A stretch of DNA of 64,000 nucleotides from Aplidium turbinatum (lineage: Eukaryota; Chordata; Ascidiacea; Aplousobranchia; Polyclinidae). Shown one piece after another: positions 60,186-64,000 of the stretch. The DNA lies in the NCBI GenBank assembly GCA_918807975.1, contig OU964928.1, positions 14,591,823 to 14,655,822 of the forward strand, written 5' to 3'. The translations under genes and the position numbers were made by a program. The notes beneath the pieces were generated by a model. It was not told the DNA's origin and ran no database searches. It worked only from the letters and a program-made list of their open reading frames with translations. Every line of letters begins with the position of its first letter. Position 1 is the stretch's first letter.

Positions 60186-61681
60186 ATGCAAATGAATCCC
60201 AAAGAAACATGTTCAAGATTTAGTTTCAATTGCTTAGGAATTCTGTTGTTTGTTGCAGTGTTTTATGGCCATGCTGCAGTCGGGTAAGCGGTATATTACA
60301 TAACCTTACGATTTAAATTAGTAAACCGCAGTGGGCAACCATTAATTTTAAATTAAGAAACCATCATTATGATAATTTGTTACCATTTAATTACAATTAG
60401 TTTGATCATGTTGTCGATTGATTTTACAGCTTAATTTTGGTAGGTTTTCAAGGTTTTTACTAATTATAGAACAAATTAAATAAGTCCCATACTCCGTTAC
60501 TGAGCCTCTGGCAGTGAGAAGAAAAGGTTCTGATTATACTCGCCTTTGGCACTAGACACTAACGAAGTACGAGAGTAAGGTGGACAGTTTTTTTGTTTCT
60601 GCCGTCTTTCCTTCAGCAACTAGGCTAAATACGCCACATAACTTATTACACCCTGAGTGAGGTGAGCTGTGTTTAACCAGATTAAGCCGAGTGTCGAACC
60701 AGGTTTGAATTATAGGAAAGCCAACGTCTTATCCGCTGCATCATCCCATTTCGGATGCTCAGTAACTGAATATGAGACCTACGTTTACCGAACTAAAGGA
60801 TAATTTCACGGATTAAAGTGTTAGGAATCAGTTTATTGATAATAGGCTATTTCCATCTTTGAACGGTGAGTGTGGCAATTCACCTTCCTTGACAACTTTT
60901 ACTGCATTAAGGATACGAATAATTAAATGGAGAATTTAACAGGATTTATTTTATTAGCTTAGTCAAAACCTCTTACAAAACAGTTTATGTTTAGATCTCC
61001 TGCTTATGCCAGTCAACCTTTAGAAAAAAATGACTTTCTGGACGGCCCATATAGGCTTTATCCAGCCGATGCATCAGACCCGAGTGTCGGTGACTATGGT
61101 TCAGATGACTACCTTAAAAACACTGGAATAGGTGGACAAAGAAACGTTTATGATTATGGTGATGATGATGATAATTTTCTTCGCGTATTGCAGGAACTAG
61201 ATGATCATTATGGGTAGGTTATTATGAGAAGTAGCTTATACAGAAGCAAATGTTTTTGTAGTGTTGGATAATTCTTTGATTTTTGAATTATTTGTGTCTA
61301 TTTCAAGAGAAGCGCTTGTAAACTTGCAGTCTTTTAATGCAAGCTACAGTAGTCACTTTTCTGGAATGTGCGCCATGCATGCCTATAATATACGTGTTTG
61401 ACACTCTATAGACATATAGGCTGTTGACAACTATATCTAAGTTATATCACTACTTTTTAGAACTGTCACTTGCATGTAGACAAGTACAAATCATAGTATA
61501 AGTTATTTTTAAACTGAGTACTAAACAGAGACACTGGGGTTTCAAAAGAAAATGGTCCTGAAATCTACAAGGGCGATAAAGACAAACTCCCCTTTGCAAA
61601 AAATCGTAGCAAATACTATGGATACAGTTTGTATCGACAGAGGCAGAATGAACTGATGAATATGTTTCACAAGGCGGAAAG
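60186..61681 (+). CDS. Secreted acidic precursor, first three exons (incomplete)
   Basis: Exons 60186-60283, 60995-61213 and 61529-61681 have GT-AG borders and consistent phases (156 residues so far). A second ATG two codons in could also be used. Residues 1-32 form a signal peptide: basic/polar start, core LGILLFVAVFYGHAAV, cleavage probably after Ala. The mature part is acidic and Tyr/Gly-rich (GDYGSDDYLKN, YDYGDDDDNFLRVLQEL), then turns basic (FAKNRSKYYGYSLYRQRQ, NMFHKAER) with one N-glycosylation sequon (NRS). The last exon ends in phase 2, so at least one more exon exists. I do not recognise it. The layout resembles granins and peptide prohormones, but no dibasic, amidated peptide can be pointed to. 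Alternatives are a matrix or other secreted protein. Confidence 0.6.
60495..60765 (-). mobile_element. tRNA-derived SINE (family 2)
   Basis: It shares, in order, AAAGGTTCTGATTATAC, CTTTGGCACTA, TTACACCCTGAGTGAGGTGA and a tRNA-like head with the copy at 62965-63212. The head, read on the minus strand, has GATGCAGCGGATAAGACG and a GGTTCGACAC B box. It lies in intron 1 of the secreted-protein gene. Confidence 0.65.
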
Positions 61682-62024
61682 GTTAGTAACCCATTGCAAC
61701 CTTGCACGTATTGTGCTTATGGGGCCATGTCATGAGTTAATCTGCGCTACCACTGTAGCCTACATGTAAAACTATTTCAAAATGCAGTTAGTTTTACAAC
61801 TAAAAGCTGTAATTACTGCAAAGTTAATCAAAAAACAATAAATTTTAAGCAAAAAAGACAACCTGTATGCTCTCTCTGAACATGTGCGTTAAGCTTAATT
61901 GTTAGTTGCTCTTTAAAAACCAGGGTGTGGCAAAAACATTGCTACAAACCAAAATGCATTCGATTACGTAATCAAGTGGTGAGATCCCTTGTACACCGCT
62001 TGAAAAGGGGCTACATTCGACACA

Positions 62025-62170
62025 ACTTAAGAGCACATGTCTGCGTTTTTGGCAAAGAACGTAAATACATGCCTGAAGATGGACACGAAAATTGGTTTCT
62101 TTGCCTTCCGCCGACTTAATCCAAATGTTCCAACAACTGGGCGTAAGGCCTGGATACGAAGAAAAAGAAA
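62025..62170 (+). mobile_element. SINE family 1, 3' part
   Basis: AAGAGCACATGTCTGCGTTT, ATGCCTGAAGATGGACACGA, TTAATCCAAATGTTCCAACA and GCCTGGATACGA match the body and tail of the SINE at 47533; the tRNA head is degraded. Confidence 0.65.
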
Positions 62171-62960
62171 TTCCAAAAAAAGAAACATTTGTTTGAATAT
62201 TTGACTTCAAGAAATAAGGAATAACTTACTGATACCACTAAACTACGTTGCAAAAGTTACTGAAAACAGTGTGCGATTACTCCTACTACCGCTCAAAGTT
62301 TTTTTGCATCATTGGAGATCATTACGGTTGTACAAACAAACTGAGCAGGGCCGTAACTTTTTTAGTTTGGGCCCCGGTGCAAAACTCCAATATGTGCCCT
62401 CCAATAAAATGCTACAGAAGCTCGATAATCATTTGCTTAAATCATGCAAGAACGTATTTACTGTTTTTGAAATTTCTAACTGGAGGACTTACCTCTACCT
62501 ATGGGCCCATTTATATTTAGTTCGTGCAGCGTTTATCTGCTTGTAATTTTACAATTTTTTTTCATTTATGTAAAATCTTCGCGCTCGCTTTGCTCGCTCA
62601 ATCACATTTCGTTTATCTCAGCGATTTTGGGCAAGCATAGTTAGGGGATTAAGGTATAAAATTTTGTGTGCCCAAAATACTAACAAAATGATGCAATATT
62701 CTGAAGTAAACACTGCTCAGTCAAATGGCGTAGTTAAAAATTTCGATGTGAATCGAGATAGGTTATAAAGTAAAAATATTATCGGTGAAGATGGGGAAGC
62801 TTCAGATAAATTTTCGAACTTCTAGCCTACTGAGCTAGCCTACTGAAAGGTTACACAACACTAGGCTATACAAACTTTTAAGAAATAAGTTATTGAAATC
62901 CTTCTGTGGACGTAAATAAAAAAAATTTGAAACGGTAAAAAAGGTAAGGGTGAGTCGCAT
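62171..62960. other. Unassigned stretch after exon 3 of the secreted-protein gene
   Basis: No further exon was found. GGGCCGTAACTTTTTTAG (about 62349) and CGCGCTCGCTTTGCTCGCTC (about 62581) have the look of transposon ends but I cannot pair them. Confidence 0.3.
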
Positions 62961-62964
62961 ACTT

Positions 62965-63212
62965 GAATCCAAGCATCGAGAGATGAGAAGATGAGGTTCT
63001 CATTATACAAAGCCTTCGGCACTAACAAGATTAGGGTGGCCAGTTCCTTTTTCTTGGCCGCCTTTCTCTTCAGCAACTACATCAACCCATTTTATTACAC
63101 CCTGGGTTGAGGTGAGCTGTGTTTTTTAACAACCAGCTGAAGCCGGGAGTCGAATCAGGATTGCATGATCGGAAAGCGAGCGCCTTATCCGCTCCGCCAT
63201 CGCACATCCCAA
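62965..63212 (-). mobile_element. tRNA-derived SINE (family 2), better copy
   Basis: Read on the minus strand, the head is GATGGCGGAGCGGATAAGGC (A box TGGCGGAGCGG) and TGATTCGACTCCCGG (B box), followed by the family body. It is not a tRNA gene because the 3' acceptor strand does not match. Confidence 0.7.
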
Positions 63213-64000
63213 ATTAGCCTATCTTTGAAACGGTAGGCTAATTTATATTTTACATCAAAACTTCTATCCCAATTCAATATTAATTTGGAGAATTTGGTTA
63301 CATACAAAGTGTGCATCTTTTAATAAAAAAATTACTGCTCTTAAAAAATGCCTAAAAACTGACCAAAACAAGATTATATTTGTCAAAATTGTCTTTGGAG
63401 CAAGCTTCCCACACTCCTTTTTAGTTTTAGCTTTTCGGACATTAAGTTTTGCATTGTTCATTTATGTTTATAAATTTTACTTTGTTGAAACTCTGGTCCT
63501 TTCCCAACTTTGTTCTAGATCCGCAACTGCATTGTCGGCGTAGCCTACTAACTTTTTTTTCTGGAAAATTTTAGAGTTTTACACTTTGCTAACACGATGA
63601 ATGTAATTTTTTCCCACGTTAAAACAGTTTGCGATCCTAAACGCTTTCTTGTCTTATTTTTAAGAGCGATCACTAAACATAGGGGCCGACTAGTAGATTT
63701 CAGGGGAGGGAGGCGAAATGGTTCTCGCACTGCCCGGAGGATATTCAATGGGTTTTGAAGGTTTATAAAAGTCCATTTTCAAAATTAAAAAAAAAAACAG
63801 CGGATATGGCAGTAAACATGCTTGCTTGGTGAATAACATAGTCAATAAATTAAGAATTTATAATTAAACATCTGTCCTATCATTTATATATGTAACAATT
63901 CATTGAAAAAAAAACAACAGCAACAACAAGAACTGTCAAAAGTAAAGCAAAAACAACTTGACTGTATTTAAAGCTGATCATCAAATGCCAAAATGCAAAT
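63213..64000. other. Right edge of window, nothing recognised
   Basis: AT-rich, with an A-run near 63788 and (CAA)n-like tracts near 63905-63930. No exon supported. Confidence 0.4.

Noticed and set aside
63130-63200. tRNA gene on the minus strand
   Set aside because: Only the SINE head is tRNA-like; the 3' half of the cloverleaf is missing.
1-64000. CRISPR array, bacterial operons, rRNA
   Set aside because: Nothing of the kind; the sequence is clearly eukaryotic with spliced genes.

Overview
The window is AT-rich eukaryotic DNA with long introns, consensus GT-AG splice sites and a dense mix of DNA transposons, LINEs, tRNA-derived SINEs and one BEL/Pao LTR element. The multi-exon RhoGAP gene and this repeat mixture point to an invertebrate animal. 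A tunicate or another invertebrate deuterostome is my guess, not something the sequence proves.

Three spliced genes can be supported. (1) 1116-20559, plus strand: a complete 11-exon orthologue of ARHGAP1/p50RhoGAP (464 residues; CRAL-TRIO/BCH domain then RhoGAP domain) in which every splice phase fits. (2) 24241-45325, minus strand: the last 17 coding exons of a large intracellular protein (at least 986 residues, all phases fit) that I do not recognise; its first exon is unresolved. (3) 60186-61681 and beyond, plus strand: the first three exons of a secreted acidic precursor with a signal peptide, running on past what I can follow.

The rest is mostly transposons lying in introns and between genes. 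ARHGAP1 intron 1 holds a hAT remnant, a tiny LINE insertion, and two hAT-like elements that share the same 8-bp target. Intron 3 holds an antisense non-LTR retrotransposon. Intron 8 holds a four-layer stack: a P-superfamily foldback element, a hAT MITE present in both of its arms, a pogo-like transposon in one arm only, and a LINE fragment that split the pogo transposase start. The minus-strand gene carries a very young BEL/Pao element (30250-38437, LTRs almost identical), three hAT elements and a 780-bp palindromic element. Intergenic DNA from 45.4 to 60 kb carries SINEs, two hammerhead-ribozyme-like motifs 1.84 kb apart, palindromic MITEs, a hAT element and a probable LTR fossil.

The most interesting signals are the datable four-layer insertion stack, the paired hammerhead-like motifs, the unrecognised 986-residue protein, the secreted precursor, and a short word (TAGGCTA/TAGCCTA, often as TAGGCCTA) that is scattered through noncoding DNA far more often than expected.
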